NCBI RefSeq assembly: GCF_002947535.1
Contig: NZ_PUAP01000026.1
Location: 1-64,000 of the forward strand
Length of the DNA stretch: 64,000 nucleotides
DNA from: Enterococcus mundtii
GTDB lineage: Bacteria > Bacillota > Bacilli > Lactobacillales > Enterococcaceae
Direction of reading: 5' to 3'
The translations under genes and the position numbers were made by a program. Below, in pieces: positions 48,811 through 59,294 of this stretch (position 1 is its first letter; each line of letters begins with the position of its first letter). The notes below the pieces were generated by a model, which saw nothing but the letters and a program-made list of their open reading frames with translations, made no database searches and was not told the DNA's origin.

Positions 48811-49001
48811 GAAATGTGTCTCTATACCAAGCAAGCATTAACTTATTTCTTGCTTTCCCCAAAAAACAAGAAATACCCCAAAAGTTAATTCCCGCTCTTG
48901 CGAGACGCTTTCTCCATTTCTTGTAATAAGACTACAGAAATGGCCCCGATAGAAAAGGACATGAAAATCTACTCTTATGAGTGTATTTCATGTCCTTTTT
49001 T
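48811..49001 (+). ncRNA. Candidate structured small RNA with C-rich loops
   Basis: A span of about 190 bases with an extended -10 before it and a strong terminator at its end (GGACATGAAAAT / ATTTCATGTCC, then six T on the + strand). The 5' part folds into nested helices: GTCTC (48818) with GAGAC (48902), GCAAG (48831) with CTTGC (48897), TTAACTT (48838) with AAGTTAA (48882), and TTTCTTG (48846) with CAAGAAA (48867). A second hairpin is CCATTTCT (48914) / AGAAATGG (48936). Unpaired C-rich stretches occur at 48853-48860, 48874-48881, 48889-48896 and 48944-48947. C-rich loops suggest pairing with G-rich ribosome sites. No coding frame is evident. The terminator may also serve cls on the other strand. 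Confidence 0.5.
48957..49001. terminator. Terminator of the small RNA candidate and cls
   Basis: The stem GGACATGAAAAT (48957-48968) / ATTTCATGTCC (48985-48995) has a T6 run on the + strand and a weaker T4 run on the minus strand. It begins 11 bases past the cls stop. Confidence 0.8.
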
Positions 49002-49011
49002 GTTCAGTTTT

Positions 49012-50460
49012 TTACAAGAGCGGTGAAACAAGCCGAGCTAATCCTTCTTTTAGCTTGATCAGCCAGCCCCTTCCCTCGTAACGTTCTTTTGTCAAACGTT
49101 CAGAAACTTTTGCATCTTCAAAAAAAGCACCGCGAACTTGAGTTGCGATTCGTTCATCATAGATCAAAGTATTGACCTCAAAATCCAAACGGAAAGAACG
49201 CACATCGATATTCGCTGACCCCACAGAAACGATTCCGCTATCAATGATCATTGTTTTGGCGTGGATGAAGCCATTCTCATATGTTTCGATGATAGCGCCA
49301 TATTCGATCAATTCAGCAGCAAAAGAATACGTTGCCCAATAGACTAATGGATGATCTGGTTTATTTGGGATCTGCAAATGGACCTTCACACCGGATAATA
49401 GCGCCAATTTCAAAGCTTCATGGATGGATTCATCCGGAATGTAATAAGGCGTTTGGATCAAGATCTCCCTCTTAGCAAGTGAGATCATTTTAAGATAGGT
49501 CATCTTGATTTGTTCATGTTCTGAGTCTGGTCCACTCGTCACGACCTGTAAAGCAATCTCACCGGTGGATGCAATACTTGGGAAAAAACGGGCCGCATAG
49601 TGTACTTCTTTTGTATGTTGAGAATTCCAATCCATTAAGAAGCGATTTTGTAACGCATAGACGCCTTCACCATAGATACGCAAATGATTGTCCCGCCAAT
49701 AACCAAATTTTTGCACGAGACCCAAATACTCATTACCAACATTGAAGCCACCCGTATAACCGATTTTCCCATCGATCACTACGATCTTTCGGTGATTCCG
49801 ATAATTGATACGAGGGTTCAGATAAGGAACAAAAAGTGGGAAAAAGAAAGCAACTTCTCCACCAGCTTCTTTTAATTCATGGAAAAACTTGGTTGAGACT
49901 TCCGTTGATCCCCACGCATCCAGTAAAACTCTTACTTCCACTCCTCTGCGGGCGGCAGAAGTCAATGCTTCGCATACTTCGACCCCTGAGCTATCGCTAC
50001 GATAAATGTAATACTGTAGATGGATGTGATCGGTTGCCCGTTCAATGTCCTCGATCAAGCGATCAAACTTCTCTCTTCCATCCGTGAACAACGTGACATC
50101 ATTGCCTGTGGTATATAGTGTGCTTTCTCCAACTGTTAGCATATAAATCAGCTGTTTGACATCCACTTGTCCAGTCGGAGGATGTGGGTATAATCCCCGC
50201 ATCAATGCCTGTCGATCCTCTTCGATCTCCAAGTTCTTACCGATCTTTCCTTGAATCTTCAAATCAAAAATCTTATCTTTTGAAATCCCACGTCCAAAGA
50301 AAATGTAAAGGAAAAAACCTAGGATCGGGATAAAAGTCAGTACAAGTAACCATGCCCATGTTTGAGCAGTTTCTTTTCTTTCGGTAAAAACGATCACTAA
50401 AGATAATAATGTATTCGTAAGCAGTAAGATCGTCGAAAAATTGTCAAAAATAATATCCAT
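49012..50460 (-). CDS. cls: Cardiolipin synthase
   Basis: About 482 residues. Two N-terminal membrane segments are followed by two phospholipase-D-type HKD motifs, NHRKIVVIDGKIGYTGG and HAKTMIIDSGIVSVGS. It joins two phosphatidylglycerol molecules to cardiolipin. I chose ATG 50460, which has GAGGTGAGG upstream. cls mutations are known to accompany daptomycin resistance in enterococci; nothing in this sequence indicates such a change. Confidence 0.95.
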   Translation of the reverse strand: MDIIFDNFSTILLLTNTLLSLVIVFTERKETAQTWAWLLVLTFIPILGFFLYIFFGRGISKDKIFDLKIQGKIGKNLEIEEDRQALMRGLYPHPPTGQVDVKQLIYMLTVGESTLYTTGNDVTLFTDGREKFDRLIEDIERATDHIHLQYYIYRSDSSGVEVCEALTSAARRGVEVRVLLDAWGSTEVSTKFFHELKEAGGEVAFFFPLFVPYLNPRINYRNHRKIVVIDGKIGYTGGFNVGNEYLGLVQKFGYWRDNHLRIYGEGVYALQNRFLMDWNSQHTKEVHYAARFFPSIASTGEIALQVVTSGPDSEHEQIKMTYLKMISLAKREILIQTPYYIPDESIHEALKLALLSGVKVHLQIPNKPDHPLVYWATYSFAAELIEYGAIIETYENGFIHAKTMIIDSGIVSVGSANIDVRSFRLDFEVNTLIYDERIATQVRGAFFEDAKVSERLTKERYEGRGWLIKLKEGLARLVSPLL

Positions 50461-50642
50461 TGCCTCACCTCTTATCCGGCTATCCTCCTTAGGATAGCGA
50501 AGTTGTTTTTTAAAGTAAAGAAAAACCACTGATTTGTCTATTAGAAAAACAGACTTTCTAAGAATACTATAGATAGAGAGGAAAGAGTAAGTTTATTTTT
50601 CTATAAAATAGATTTTTCGAGAATAAAATTTTGTACAAAAAA

Positions 50643-50666
50643 ACCAGCAGGGTTGCTCCCGCTGGT
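50643..50666 (-). terminator. ftsX terminator
   Basis: ACCAGCAGG and CCCGCTGGT pair (one mismatch), with a T-run on the minus strand, just after the ftsX stop. Confidence 0.75.
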
Positions 50667-50683
50667 CTGCTTCATGTCTTTGA

Positions 50684-51568
50684 TTAAAATTTCAAAAATC
50701 TTCTCATTGAAATAATCGAACCCAATGAACCAATGATGACACCAATACCTGCCATCAATACGTCGATTTTCCAAACGATATCCTGTGGCTGTATCAATGA
50801 GTAATTTGAGCGCAACAAGGTTGGATTGAGCAAGCTGTAGACTTCCCGATACCCAAATGTGAAGATCAATACAGGAATAATGGCTCCGATCAAACCGATC
50901 CAACCGCCTTCAAGGAAGAACGGCCAACGGATATAGCCATTTTTAGCACCTACTAAACGCATGATCTGGATTTCTCTTTGACGAGAAATGATCGTGATAC
51001 GAATTGTATTTGAGATCAAGAACATAGCAACGAACAATAGTAAGGCAGCAGCTGCTAACCCCCATGTACGTACTGCCGCAGCAATATCGAAGATTCGGTC
51101 AGAGGAAGTGCCTCCATAATCTGAACGGAAAACATTTTTCAATTTCGCTGCTTCTTCAGAAACTTCTTTTGTATAAGAAGGTTGTGTCGTGGTTACAACG
51201 TATACATCGTATAACGGATTGCCGTCTCCCTCAAATAAACTCCAAGAATCACCCATTTGGTCTTGGATTTTCTTTAATTCCTGGTCTTTACTTGAGAATT
51301 CAACTTTGTTGACATGATCAAGCTCATTCAATTCTTTTTCGAGCGTTTCCATATCTTTTTCACTTGTTCCGATATCAACGAACACAGAAACATCTACGTT
51401 ACCTTCGATATCTTCGGCTAATTTAGTTGCATTCATGATGATTGCCATAAATACACCGACCAAAGTCAATGTGATCGTTACCGCACTGATCGATGCGATG
51501 GTCATCCAACCGTTTCGTTTTAAACTTTTGATACTTTCTAATAAATGGCGGAAAAAGGTTCTAATCAT
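50684..51568 (-). CDS. ftsX: Cell division protein FtsX
   Basis: About 294 residues: a membrane segment near residue 25-45, an extracellular domain of about 130 residues, then three C-terminal segments, the FtsX layout. It partners FtsE and in Gram-positives transmits a signal to peptidoglycan hydrolases such as PcsB-type enzymes. The start may be ATG 51568 or 51577; both lie inside the end of ftsE (overlap 8-17 bases), so translation is coupled. Confidence 0.93.
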   Translation of the reverse strand: MIRTFFRHLLESIKSLKRNGWMTIASISAVTITLTLVGVFMAIIMNATKLAEDIEGNVDVSVFVDIGTSEKDMETLEKELNELDHVNKVEFSSKDQELKKIQDQMGDSWSLFEGDGNPLYDVYVVTTTQPSYTKEVSEEAAKLKNVFRSDYGGTSSDRIFDIAAAVRTWGLAAAALLLFVAMFLISNTIRITIISRQREIQIMRLVGAKNGYIRWPFFLEGGWIGLIGAIIPVLIFTFGYREVYSLLNPTLLRSNYSLIQPQDIVWKIDVLMAGIGVIIGSLGSIISMRRFLKF

Positions 51569-52247
51569 CGTATCCATATTCCCCTTCCGCTTGGTCACGA
51601 ATGATCCGGCCATTTTCAATGGCGATTACTCGGTGACGAATTGTGTTAACGATCGTACTGTTATGTGTAGCCATAACAACAGTCGTTCCTTGTGCATTGA
51701 TCCGATCCAATAACTTCATGATCTCCCATGAATTTTCTGGGTCTAAGTTTCCTGTCGGTTCATCTGCAATCAATACTTTTGGTGTATTCACGATCGCTCG
51801 GGCAATCGAAACACGCTGTTGTTCCCCACCTGATAATTCACTTGGGAAAACACGCACTTTGTGTTTCAAGCCAACTAGATCTAGGACTTCCATGACACGT
51901 TTTTTTATGTCACGAGGTTTTCTACCGATGACTTGCATCGCATACGCGACATTTTCATATACTGTTTTTCGTGGTAACAATTTATAGTCTTGGAAAACTA
52001 CTCCAATTTCTCTACGTAAATAAGGTACTTCACGATCCTTGATATTTATCAGATCATGGCCAGCAACATTCAACGTTCCTTTCGTTGCTTTTTCTTCTCG
52101 GTACATCAACTTGATGAATGTAGATTTACCAGCACCAGATGGTCCTACTACATAGACAAACTCTCCTTGGTCAATGACGATCGAGAGATTTCGGATAGCT
52201 GTGGTACCATTTGAGTACTTCTTCATTACATCCTTCATTTCAATCAT
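51561..52247 (-). CDS. ftsE: Cell division ATPase FtsE
   Basis: A 228-residue ATPase with Walker A GPSGAGKST, signature LSGGEQQR and Walker B VLIADEPTGNLDP. It powers FtsX. It lies 111 bases after prfB, the conserved prfB-ftsE-ftsX order of Firmicutes. Confidence 0.96.
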   Translation of the reverse strand: MIEMKDVMKKYSNGTTAIRNLSIVIDQGEFVYVVGPSGAGKSTFIKLMYREEKATKGTLNVAGHDLINIKDREVPYLRREIGVVFQDYKLLPRKTVYENVAYAMQVIGRKPRDIKKRVMEVLDLVGLKHKVRVFPSELSGGEQQRVSIARAIVNTPKVLIADEPTGNLDPENSWEIMKLLDRINAQGTTVVMATHNSTIVNTIRHRVIAIENGRIIRDQAEGEYGYDD

Positions 52248-52358
52248 GGCGTTCTCTCCATATCTTTTCAGTCTTTAGTCATTATAGCATGGGAATGTTT
52301 CAGCTTGCTTTCGAAATCTTACAATTTTATTTCAATTTCCTACTAATGTGAACATGCA

Positions 52359-53457
52359 TTACATGTGCATTTTTAAATAGCCGTCAATGAATGGGTCTAA
52401 CTCGCCATCCATCACTGCTTGGACGTTTCCTGTCTCCACATTGGTCCGGTGATCTTTGACCATTGAATAAGGATGGAAAACATAAGAACGGATCTGAGAT
52501 CCCCAACCGATTTCCATTTGTTCCCCACGGAGTGCAGCTGCTTCTTGTTCTTTCTTTTCAACTTCCAATTGATAAAGTTTTGCTTTCAGCATACCCATCG
52601 CTTGTTCACGGTTTTTTAATTGTGAGCGTTGTGCCTGACTGGCAACGACTGTTCCTGTCGGCAAATGCGTGATCCTTACAGCAGACTCTGTTTTATTGAT
52701 GTGCTGTCCACCTGCTCCACTTGCTCGGTAAGTATCGATCTTCAAATCATCTGGATTGACCTCGATGTCGATCATGTCGTCTAATTCCGGCATGACATCG
52801 ACCGAACAAAATGACGTATGTCGGCGTTTTGCCGAGTCAAAAGGCGAGATCCGAACAAGACGATGAACGCCTTTTTCTGATTTCAAATAGCCATAGGCAT
52901 TATGTCCTTTGATCAATAATGTCACACTTTTGATACCAGCTTCGTCACCAGCTTGATAGTCTAGCATTTCCACTTGATAATTGTGTTGTTCTGACCAACG
53001 GGTGTACATTCGTAACAACATACTTCCCCAATCTTGAGATTCTGTCCCACCAGCACCTGGATGAAGCTCGACGATGGCGTTATTGCGGTCATAAGGTCCA
53101 TCTAGTAACATGGCTAATTCGTAAGTCGTCATCTTTTCTGCTAAAGCACTGATTCGCTCTTGTGCTTCTTCTTGCATTTGCGCATCTGGCTCTTCTTGTA
53201 ACATTTCCACCATCAATTCTAATTCTTCTAGCTCTTGCGCGAGTTCATTGAACTGATCATAGGTTTCTTTGTTTGCATTATTTTCATTGATCACTTTTTG
53301 TGCAGTTTCACTATCATCCCAAAAACCTGGCTCAGCCATTTTTGCTTCTGCTTCAGCAATGTCTTCTTCCAGCTGATCTAAGTCAAAGAGACCCCCTAAA
53401 ACTTGTGACTTTCTCTTGCATTTCGGTTAGGAGGTTTCGAATTTCAGAAATTTCCAT
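52359..53457 (-). CDS. prfB: Peptide chain release factor 2 (programmed +1 frameshift)
   Basis: The gene is read in two frames. A 24-codon first part starts at ATG 53457 ([20 protein letters not shown]...) and ends at TGA (53385-53383). The ribosome shifts +1 at CTT TGA C to continue as ...[13 protein letters not shown]. An SD-like AGGGGG (53397-53392) stands 6 bases before the TGA. The main part contains the RF2 specificity motif SPF and the GGQ motif in [20 protein letters not shown]. Low RF2 raises frameshifting and so restores RF2. This is a normal regulated gene, not a pseudogene. Confidence 0.96.
53382..53397 (-). promoter_or_regulatory. prfB autoregulatory frameshift site
   Basis: The minus strand reads AGGGGGTCTCTTTGAC: the SD-like element, the slippery CTT, the in-frame TGA and the next C. 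This is the conserved RF2 frameshift signal. Confidence 0.95.
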
Positions 53458-53589
53458 TTCGATTTCCTTCTTTCTGTCTAATCTTCATTGTTTAGTCTAC
53501 CAGAATCTTGAACGAACAGAAAGAATAAGATGCGACTACGCTCACTTCTTTACCTTTTTCATTCCGATCTTAATGGTAGTAATTTTCCT

Positions 53590-53700
53590 GTATGGCAAAA
53601 GGAACCTCTTCGGAAATAAGGTGGAATCCACAAAAATTAAAGAACGATTTTTGCGGATTCCACCTTATTTCTTGAGGCTCAGTACTTCTTGACCTCAGGG
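53590..53700 (-). repeat. Palindromic repeat-family copy between prfB and secA
   Basis: On the minus strand GTCAAGAAGTACTGAGCCTC, then AAGAAATAAGG and its partner CCTTATTTCCGAAGAGGT, match the middle unit of the tandem array. The inner stem AAATAAGGTGGAATCC / GGATTCCACCTTATTT is long and nearly perfect. The rest of this 388-base gap is AT-rich, apart from the secA terminator. Confidence 0.65.
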
Positions 53701-53752
53701 AAGTCATAAAACAAAAAATGTTTTCAAGATTCCCTATCTATTTTAGTTGGTG

Positions 53753-53791
53753 AAAAGGAACGATCGACCTCATGTGAGCCGGGTTCCTTTT
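53753..53791 (-). terminator. secA terminator
   Basis: AAAAGGAAC and GTTCCTTTT pair around a 21-base loop, about 55 bases past the secA stop. Confidence 0.65.
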
Positions 53792-53846
53792 CTGAATATA
53801 TCAAGTATCATTGCTCGGTAGGAACGACTTCTTTCTATTTGAAAGA

Positions 53847-56381
53847 TTACATGTCATTCTTGCCATGACAATTTTTGAATTTTTTGCCGCTGCCACATGG
53901 ACATGGGTCATTCCGACCGACTTTGTTTACACTGACAGGCTGTGATTTCACATTCAATCGGCTGTTTTCTTTCGCGTCACCTTCTGTTGGTTGAACAGGT
54001 TGACCTTGAGATACTTGTTCACGTTGGACGTTTTGACGAATCTCAGCTTTCATGAAGATACGTGTTACTTCATATTCGATTGCACCGATCATGTCTTCAA
54101 ACATTTTGTAGCCTTCTGTTTGGTATTCGACAAGCGGATTATTTTGTCCATAAGCACGTAGTCCGATCGATTGACGCAATTGATCCATTGCATCGATGTG
54201 GTCTGTCCATTTAGAATCGACAACACGTAAGATCACGACTTTTTCAAACTCAAGTAATTGCTCAGGGCCGTTTAGTTGAGCGGCTTTCGTATTAAAGATT
54301 TCTTGTGCTTTTTCATTTAAGTGTTCTTTGATTTGTTGTGGTGTCTTACCCTCTAGATCAGCAATCGAAATACTGTCTTCATGGACAAGTGTGCTACCAG
54401 CAAAGTCAACGATTCCTTCAAGGTTCCAGTTTTCTTTTTCAAGTTGCGTATGGGCATCCACTACTCGACTGATCGTGCGTTTGACCATATTCATCAATGG
54501 TTCAGACAAACTAGTTTCTTCCATGATCACATCTTGACGTTGTTTATAGATGACTTCACGTTGTTCACGCATCACATCATCGTATTGAAGAACGTTTTTA
54601 CGTGTATCGTAGTTGTTTCCTTCTACACGTTTTTGCGCAGATTCAACTTGTTTCGACAACATTTTACTTTGGATCACTGCATCCTCTTCACCGATCTTCA
54701 TACGTTCCAAGAAAGCTTTGATTCGTTCTGAACCGAATCGTTTCATCAAATCATCTTCAAGAGACAAGTAGAATTGTGACATCCCTGGATCTCCTTGACG
54801 ACCTGCACGTCCACGTAACTGGTTATCGATACGTCTTGATTCGTGACGTTCTGTACCGATAACGGCTAATCCACCCAACTCACGAACACCTAGACCTAAC
54901 TTGATATCCGTACCACGACCAGCCATGTTCGTTGCGATCGTGACTGCGCCTTTTTGACCAGCATTCATGATGATCTCGGCTTCTTTAAAGTGGTTTTTGG
55001 CATTCAGTACTTCATGTGGTACACGTTCTCGGTTCAATAAATCAGAAAGCAATTCAGACGTTTCAACAGCGACAGTACCTACAAGAACTGGTTGTCCTTT
55101 ACGGTAACGATCTTTGATATCTTGAACGACTGCATTGAACTTGCTTGTCAATGTCGGATATAACAAATCTGGACGATCATCACGAATGACCGGACGATTT
55201 GTCGGGATTTGAATGACTTGGATGTTGTAGATTTCTCTAAACTCTTCTTCTTCTGTCTTCGCTGTCCCTGTCATACCAGATAATTTCTTGTACATACGGA
55301 AATAGTTTTGGAATGTGATCGATGCCATCGTTTTTGTTTCATCTTCGATCTCCACGCCTTCTTTGGCTTCGATCGCTTGGTGCAACCCATCAGAATAACG
55401 GCGTCCATCCATGATACGACCAGTAAATTGGTCGACGATCATTACTTTTCCGTCTTGGACCACATAGTCGATATCTAAAATCATGATATAGTTTGCGCGT
55501 AATGATTGATCGATATGATGCGTTAAAGCAGAGTTTTCGATATCATATAAGTTATCTAAACCGAAAGTTTCTTCTGCTTTTTCAATCCCTGCTTCAGTCA
55601 AGCTGATTGTTTTTGATTGGACATCGATTTTGTAATCTTCTTCTTCTTTCAATCGTTTAACGAAGTTATCTGCACGAGTATATAACGCAGTTGACTTTTC
55701 TGCTTGTCCAGAAATGATCAATGGCGTTCTTGCTTCATCGATCAAGATCGAATCGACTTCATCGACGATGGCATAGTTCAATGGACGTTGCACCATTTGA
55801 TGACGATAAACGACCATGTTGTCTCTCAAATAGTCAAACCCTAGCTCATTGTTTGTACTATACGTAATATCACAATTGTAAGCTTCACGTTTTTCATCTG
55901 CTGATTTTGAATTGATATTCAAACCAACAGTCAAACCTAAGAAGTTGTATAACTCACCCATCTCATTGGAGTCACGAGTGGACAAGTATTCATTGACGGT
56001 AACAACGTGAACGCCTTCTCCTGTCAAAGCATTTAAATAAACAGGCATCGTAGCAGTCAAGGTTTTCCCTTCACCGGTACGCATCTCTGGAATATTCCCA
56101 TCATGAAGGACGATCCCCCCCATCAACTGCACAGGGTAAGGGTACAATCCTAATACGCGTTTCGCTGCTTCACGAACCACTGCGAAAGCTTCTGGTAAAA
56201 GCTGATCTAATGTTTCCCCTTTTTTGTATCTTTCTTTGAATTCTGTTGTTTTTGCTTGTAATTGTTCATCTGTTAATGCTGCCATATCATCAGCATGAGC
56301 TTCGATTTTTTTTACAATACTTTCTAAACGTTTTAGTTCTTTCTTATCATTTTCGATAATCGAACGAATAAAATTGGCCAT
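53847..56381 (-). CDS. secA: Preprotein translocase ATPase SecA
   Basis: An 844-residue motor of full length. Walker [11 protein letters not shown] and the DEVD motif ([16 protein letters not shown]) are intact, helicase motif IRGAGRQ-like [13 protein letters not shown] is present, and the C-terminal zinc finger is [14 protein letters not shown]. It drives proteins through SecYEG. It is preceded by hpf, as in many Firmicutes, and its promoter region lies at 56382-56530 with no distinct element recognised. Confidence 0.97.
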   Translation of the reverse strand: MANFIRSIIENDKKELKRLESIVKKIEAHADDMAALTDEQLQAKTTEFKERYKKGETLDQLLPEAFAVVREAAKRVLGLYPYPVQLMGGIVLHDGNIPEMRTGEGKTLTATMPVYLNALTGEGVHVVTVNEYLSTRDSNEMGELYNFLGLTVGLNINSKSADEKREAYNCDITYSTNNELGFDYLRDNMVVYRHQMVQRPLNYAIVDEVDSILIDEARTPLIISGQAEKSTALYTRADNFVKRLKEEEDYKIDVQSKTISLTEAGIEKAEETFGLDNLYDIENSALTHHIDQSLRANYIMILDIDYVVQDGKVMIVDQFTGRIMDGRRYSDGLHQAIEAKEGVEIEDETKTMASITFQNYFRMYKKLSGMTGTAKTEEEEFREIYNIQVIQIPTNRPVIRDDRPDLLYPTLTSKFNAVVQDIKDRYRKGQPVLVGTVAVETSELLSDLLNRERVPHEVLNAKNHFKEAEIIMNAGQKGAVTIATNMAGRGTDIKLGLGVRELGGLAVIGTERHESRRIDNQLRGRAGRQGDPGMSQFYLSLEDDLMKRFGSERIKAFLERMKIGEEDAVIQSKMLSKQVESAQKRVEGNNYDTRKNVLQYDDVMREQREVIYKQRQDVIMEETSLSEPLMNMVKRTISRVVDAHTQLEKENWNLEGIVDFAGSTLVHEDSISIADLEGKTPQQIKEHLNEKAQEIFNTKAAQLNGPEQLLEFEKVVILRVVDSKWTDHIDAMDQLRQSIGLRAYGQNNPLVEYQTEGYKMFEDMIGAIEYEVTRIFMKAEIRQNVQREQVSQGQPVQPTEGDAKENSRLNVKSQPVSVNKVGRNDPCPCGSGKKFKNCHGKNDM

Positions 56382-56538
56382 GCGTTGTTTAATCTCCTTT
56401 TATATAATATCCAAACTATGTAGACTCTGTTTCTTATTTTAGCATTAGTTGTGGATAAATGAAATAACTTAAGACAATTAAAGTGATATCTTCATAATTA
56501 TTTCATATTCTTTTTTATCTACTCAATCCGAAAAAAAA

Positions 56539-56569
56539 GCTTGCAGTAGTCATTCGAGACCACTGCAAG
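56539..56569 (-). terminator. hpf terminator
   Basis: CTTGCAGTAGTC-like and GACCACTGCAAG arms form a strong stem; a T-run follows on the minus strand, about 35 bases past the hpf stop. Confidence 0.75.
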
Positions 56570-56598
56570 TTTTTTTCATGTTATTATTTCGTTATTTA

Positions 56599-57150
56599 TC
56601 AATCAGTTTCGATCAACCCATATTTGCCATCTTTACGACGGTAAACAATGCTTGTACCATTCGTTTCTGCATCTTCAAAGATGAAAAAGTTATGGCCTAA
56701 CATATTCATTTGTAAAACAGCTTCTTCGCTGTCCATTGGTTTCAATGACAAACGTTTTGTGCGGACGATATCTAATTCAGACTCGTTTTCTTCTTCGTCT
56801 TCATTGTTGAACATAACCGCAGCATTTGCTGTATTCAAACCAGTTTCACGAGATTTACGATTGATTTTTGTTTTGAATTTGCGGATTTGACGTTCCAATT
56901 TATCAACAACCAAATCAATACTTGCATATAGATCTGGTGAAGTTTCTTCGGCACGTAATACGAGATAAGGTAATGGAATCGTAACTTCCACTTTTGCTGT
57001 TTTTTCAGTATAAACTTTTAAATTCACATGCGCCGTAGCATCGGGAGCATCGCTGAAATAACGTTCTAATTTTCCTACTTTTTTCTCAACGTAGTCACGA
57101 ATCGCTTCAGTTACTTCGATATTTTCGCCGCGTACATTATATCTAAACAT
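56599..57150 (-). CDS. hpf: Long-form ribosome hibernation-promoting factor
   Basis: About 183 residues. The N-terminal S30AE domain (MFRYNVRGENIEVTEAIRDY..., residues 1-105) binds the 30S decoding centre and a C-terminal domain (VRTKRLSLKPMDSEEAVLQMNMLGHNFFIFE) dimerises 100S ribosomes. It inactivates ribosomes in stationary phase. I chose ATG 57150, with AAGGGG upstream. Confidence 0.95.
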   Translation of the reverse strand: MFRYNVRGENIEVTEAIRDYVEKKVGKLERYFSDAPDATAHVNLKVYTEKTAKVEVTIPLPYLVLRAEETSPDLYASIDLVVDKLERQIRKFKTKINRKSRETGLNTANAAVMFNNEDEEENESELDIVRTKRLSLKPMDSEEAVLQMNMLGHNFFIFEDAETNGTSIVYRRKDGKYGLIETD

Positions 57151-57286
57151 AAAAACTACCCCTTTCATCTACCACAATCAAGAAGGAGAAGGACCACTCT
57201 TTCCCTCTTCTTATTTCTATTATATCGAACTCGTAAGCATTTGCAAACTAAATCGCTGTCATTTTACTACTGTTTCTATAAAAAGC

Positions 57287-57988
57287 TTATCTGGCAAGTG
57301 AGAACGTCTGTACTTTATTAGGTGACTGTGGCAATAGGCATCTCGCTGCATGGAACATCGTTTGACCCGTCGTATAAACATCATCGATCAGCAAGATATT
57401 TTTCCCTTTGATTTTAGTGGTAGATGGCTGATAAACAAATGGTTGTGATGTAGACAAACGTTGCGTTCTTGTTTTCTTGGCTTGTGGTGTATGATGTTTT
57501 TCTCTGATCAGCAATTCTTGAAAAGGAAGCCCTGCAGCTCTCAATAGTTCACTCACTTGGTTGAATCCTCTTTCGTTGATCCTTTCTGTAGACAATGGGA
57601 TTGGACAAAAAACAAACGATTTGTACTGTTTTCGCAATTCTTGCAACTCTACGCTAAAGGTATGCGCCAACTGGATATCACCCATGAATTTATACTGTTT
57701 GAGCCAAGTTTGGAACGCTTGATCATAATGGAAGAACGCACGATGACAAAAAGGATAGTCAGGGTAACGCGTTTGCCAACTCAAACAATCTCGGCAATAG
57801 TCATGCTGATCGACAGCCTGTTTATTCACTACTTTTTGGCATCCCTCGCACTGATAGCTACTCTCCTGTTGTATTCGTTGGAATAAACATTGACACTCCT
57901 GGCAACATCTCGCGATTTTTTTCAGTCCAAGCAATTCGCCAATTGTTATATTTCTACTAAATGTTTTCTTACAGTATACGCATTTCAT
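57287..57988 (-). CDS. comFC: Late competence protein ComFC (phosphoribosyltransferase-like)
   Basis: A 233-residue protein. Two CxxC zinc-finger pairs lie in the first 75 residues (CVYCKKTF, CQECQCLF, CEGCQKV, CRDCLSW) and a PRPP-binding motif ILLIDDVYTTGQT near residue 190. In transformable bacteria it assists single-stranded DNA uptake or integration. It overlaps comFA by 20 bases. Whether the host is competent cannot be said. Confidence 0.93.
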   Translation of the reverse strand: MKCVYCKKTFSRNITIGELLGLKKIARCCQECQCLFQRIQQESSYQCEGCQKVVNKQAVDQHDYCRDCLSWQTRYPDYPFCHRAFFHYDQAFQTWLKQYKFMGDIQLAHTFSVELQELRKQYKSFVFCPIPLSTERINERGFNQVSELLRAAGLPFQELLIREKHHTPQAKKTRTQRLSTSQPFVYQPSTTKIKGKNILLIDDVYTTGQTMFHAARCLLPQSPNKVQTFSLAR

Positions 57989-59294
57989 CTCGTTGCTCTT
58001 TTCCTTTTTTATTCATTTGTTTGATTTCTTTACACGCTTTTGCGATGGCAGGTGTCTTTTCTTCATAGAAAAAATAGACCTGACTATTCGTGAATCCTCC
58101 CTTTCGATCGGCACGCCCTGCGATTTGGACTAGTGAAGATTTGCTGAAGACTGGATGGTCGGCGCCTAAAACAATGACGGAGATCCGTTCAAATGTTACC
58201 CCACGCTCTAAGATCATCGTGGTCAAAAAGACATCGTATTGTTGCTCTCTCATATTTTGGACTTTTCTACTACGTGCTTCATCTTTAGAAGAGGCGGATG
58301 TCATACGACAAGACAGTTGTTTTTTTAATTGTTTTTCCAATTGTTCCATTAAGGAGATACTCGGGCAAAATAATAGCACATGGTTTTCTTTGACTAACTC
58401 TTGGATCAAACAACGCAATCGTTGATTTTTTTGCGGGTGCAAAGAGCGAATTGCCCACTGATTCCAAAAAAGCAGTTTTGGTTCCGGCAATAATCGTTGA
58501 TGAAAGCGTAAAGCCAATTGATGGACAGTCATTGTTGTTCGCTGTTTTTTCAATAGTTGGTCATTTGGTGTCGCGCTTAAATAAATCAATTTGCCATTTC
58601 TTTGTAGCGCTGTTTTCGCTGCATAAGCTAATCCTTGATCCCCCACAAATGGAAAAGCATCGACTTCATCTACTACTAAAAGAGCAAATGCGCGGTAAAA
58701 ACGATACAACTGATGCGTCGTACAAATCACTAAAGGACCAGAACGATAAGGTTCTTCTGCTTTCCCATGAAGCAAGCGAATCGTTTCTTCTGGGAAGACC
58801 TTCCTTAGTCGCAGGTATAATTCCTGACAAACATCGATCCTTGGTGAGGCGATAGCAACTCTCCCACCTTTAGCTAAGGTAGCGCGGATACTGGCGTAAA
58901 GCATCTCCGTCTTGCCTGAACCTGTAACTGCCCAAACCAAATGCTCACCAGATCGTTCACATAGATCATCCGAAATTTGCTGTTGTAATGTTGTCAGCTG
59001 ACCTTCCCAACAGTCATTTACATGACGTTTCTTCCCATTTGGTTGTTCGAATAAGTAGAGCTGTTGTTGTGTATCGCAACGCCCTAATAACAAACAGTGG
59101 GGACAGTAATAGCTAGCTTCATTGATTTTCGCTTCTTGCAATGGAGTTGTTTGACTGCAACGATTGCAGTAAAGCATCTTCTTTTTTATCGTGACTGCAT
59201 CGACCACTTCATAGTTCAATTTTTTATAATACTGTTCATTCCCAGATACTTCTCTAGTTAACAAGCGTCTCCCATAAAAATCCTCTGCTTGCAT
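57969..59294 (-). CDS. comFA: Competence DNA helicase ComFA
   Basis: About 441 residues. A zinc-binding cluster CNRCSQ...CPHC lies near residue 45-75, then Walker A AVTGSGKTEM and a DEAD-box-type LLVVDEVDAFP, and the C-terminal helicase segment QIAGRADRKGG. It powers entry of transforming DNA with ComFC. I chose ATG 59294, with GGGAGAG upstream. No sign of truncation. Confidence 0.93.
   Translation of the reverse strand: MQAEDFYGRRLLTREVSGNEQYYKKLNYEVVDAVTIKKKMLYCNRCSQTTPLQEAKINEASYYCPHCLLLGRCDTQQQLYLFEQPNGKKRHVNDCWEGQLTTLQQQISDDLCERSGEHLVWAVTGSGKTEMLYASIRATLAKGGRVAIASPRIDVCQELYLRLRKVFPEETIRLLHGKAEEPYRSGPLVICTTHQLYRFYRAFALLVVDEVDAFPFVGDQGLAYAAKTALQRNGKLIYLSATPNDQLLKKQRTTMTVHQLALRFHQRLLPEPKLLFWNQWAIRSLHPQKNQRLRCLIQELVKENHVLLFCPSISLMEQLEKQLKKQLSCRMTSASSKDEARSRKVQNMREQQYDVFLTTMILERGVTFERISVIVLGADHPVFSKSSLVQIAGRADRKGGFTNSQVYFFYEEKTPAIAKACKEIKQMNKKGKEQRDEMRIL

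Noticed and set aside
48811-49001. Identification of the small RNA candidate as 6S RNA
   Set aside because: Length is similar, but a long closing stem joining both ends and the central open bubble typical of 6S RNA are not seen.
53341-53457. prfB looks frameshifted, as in a pseudogene
   Set aside because: The in-frame TGA with AGGGGG and CTTTGAC is the conserved RF2 programmed frameshift signal.
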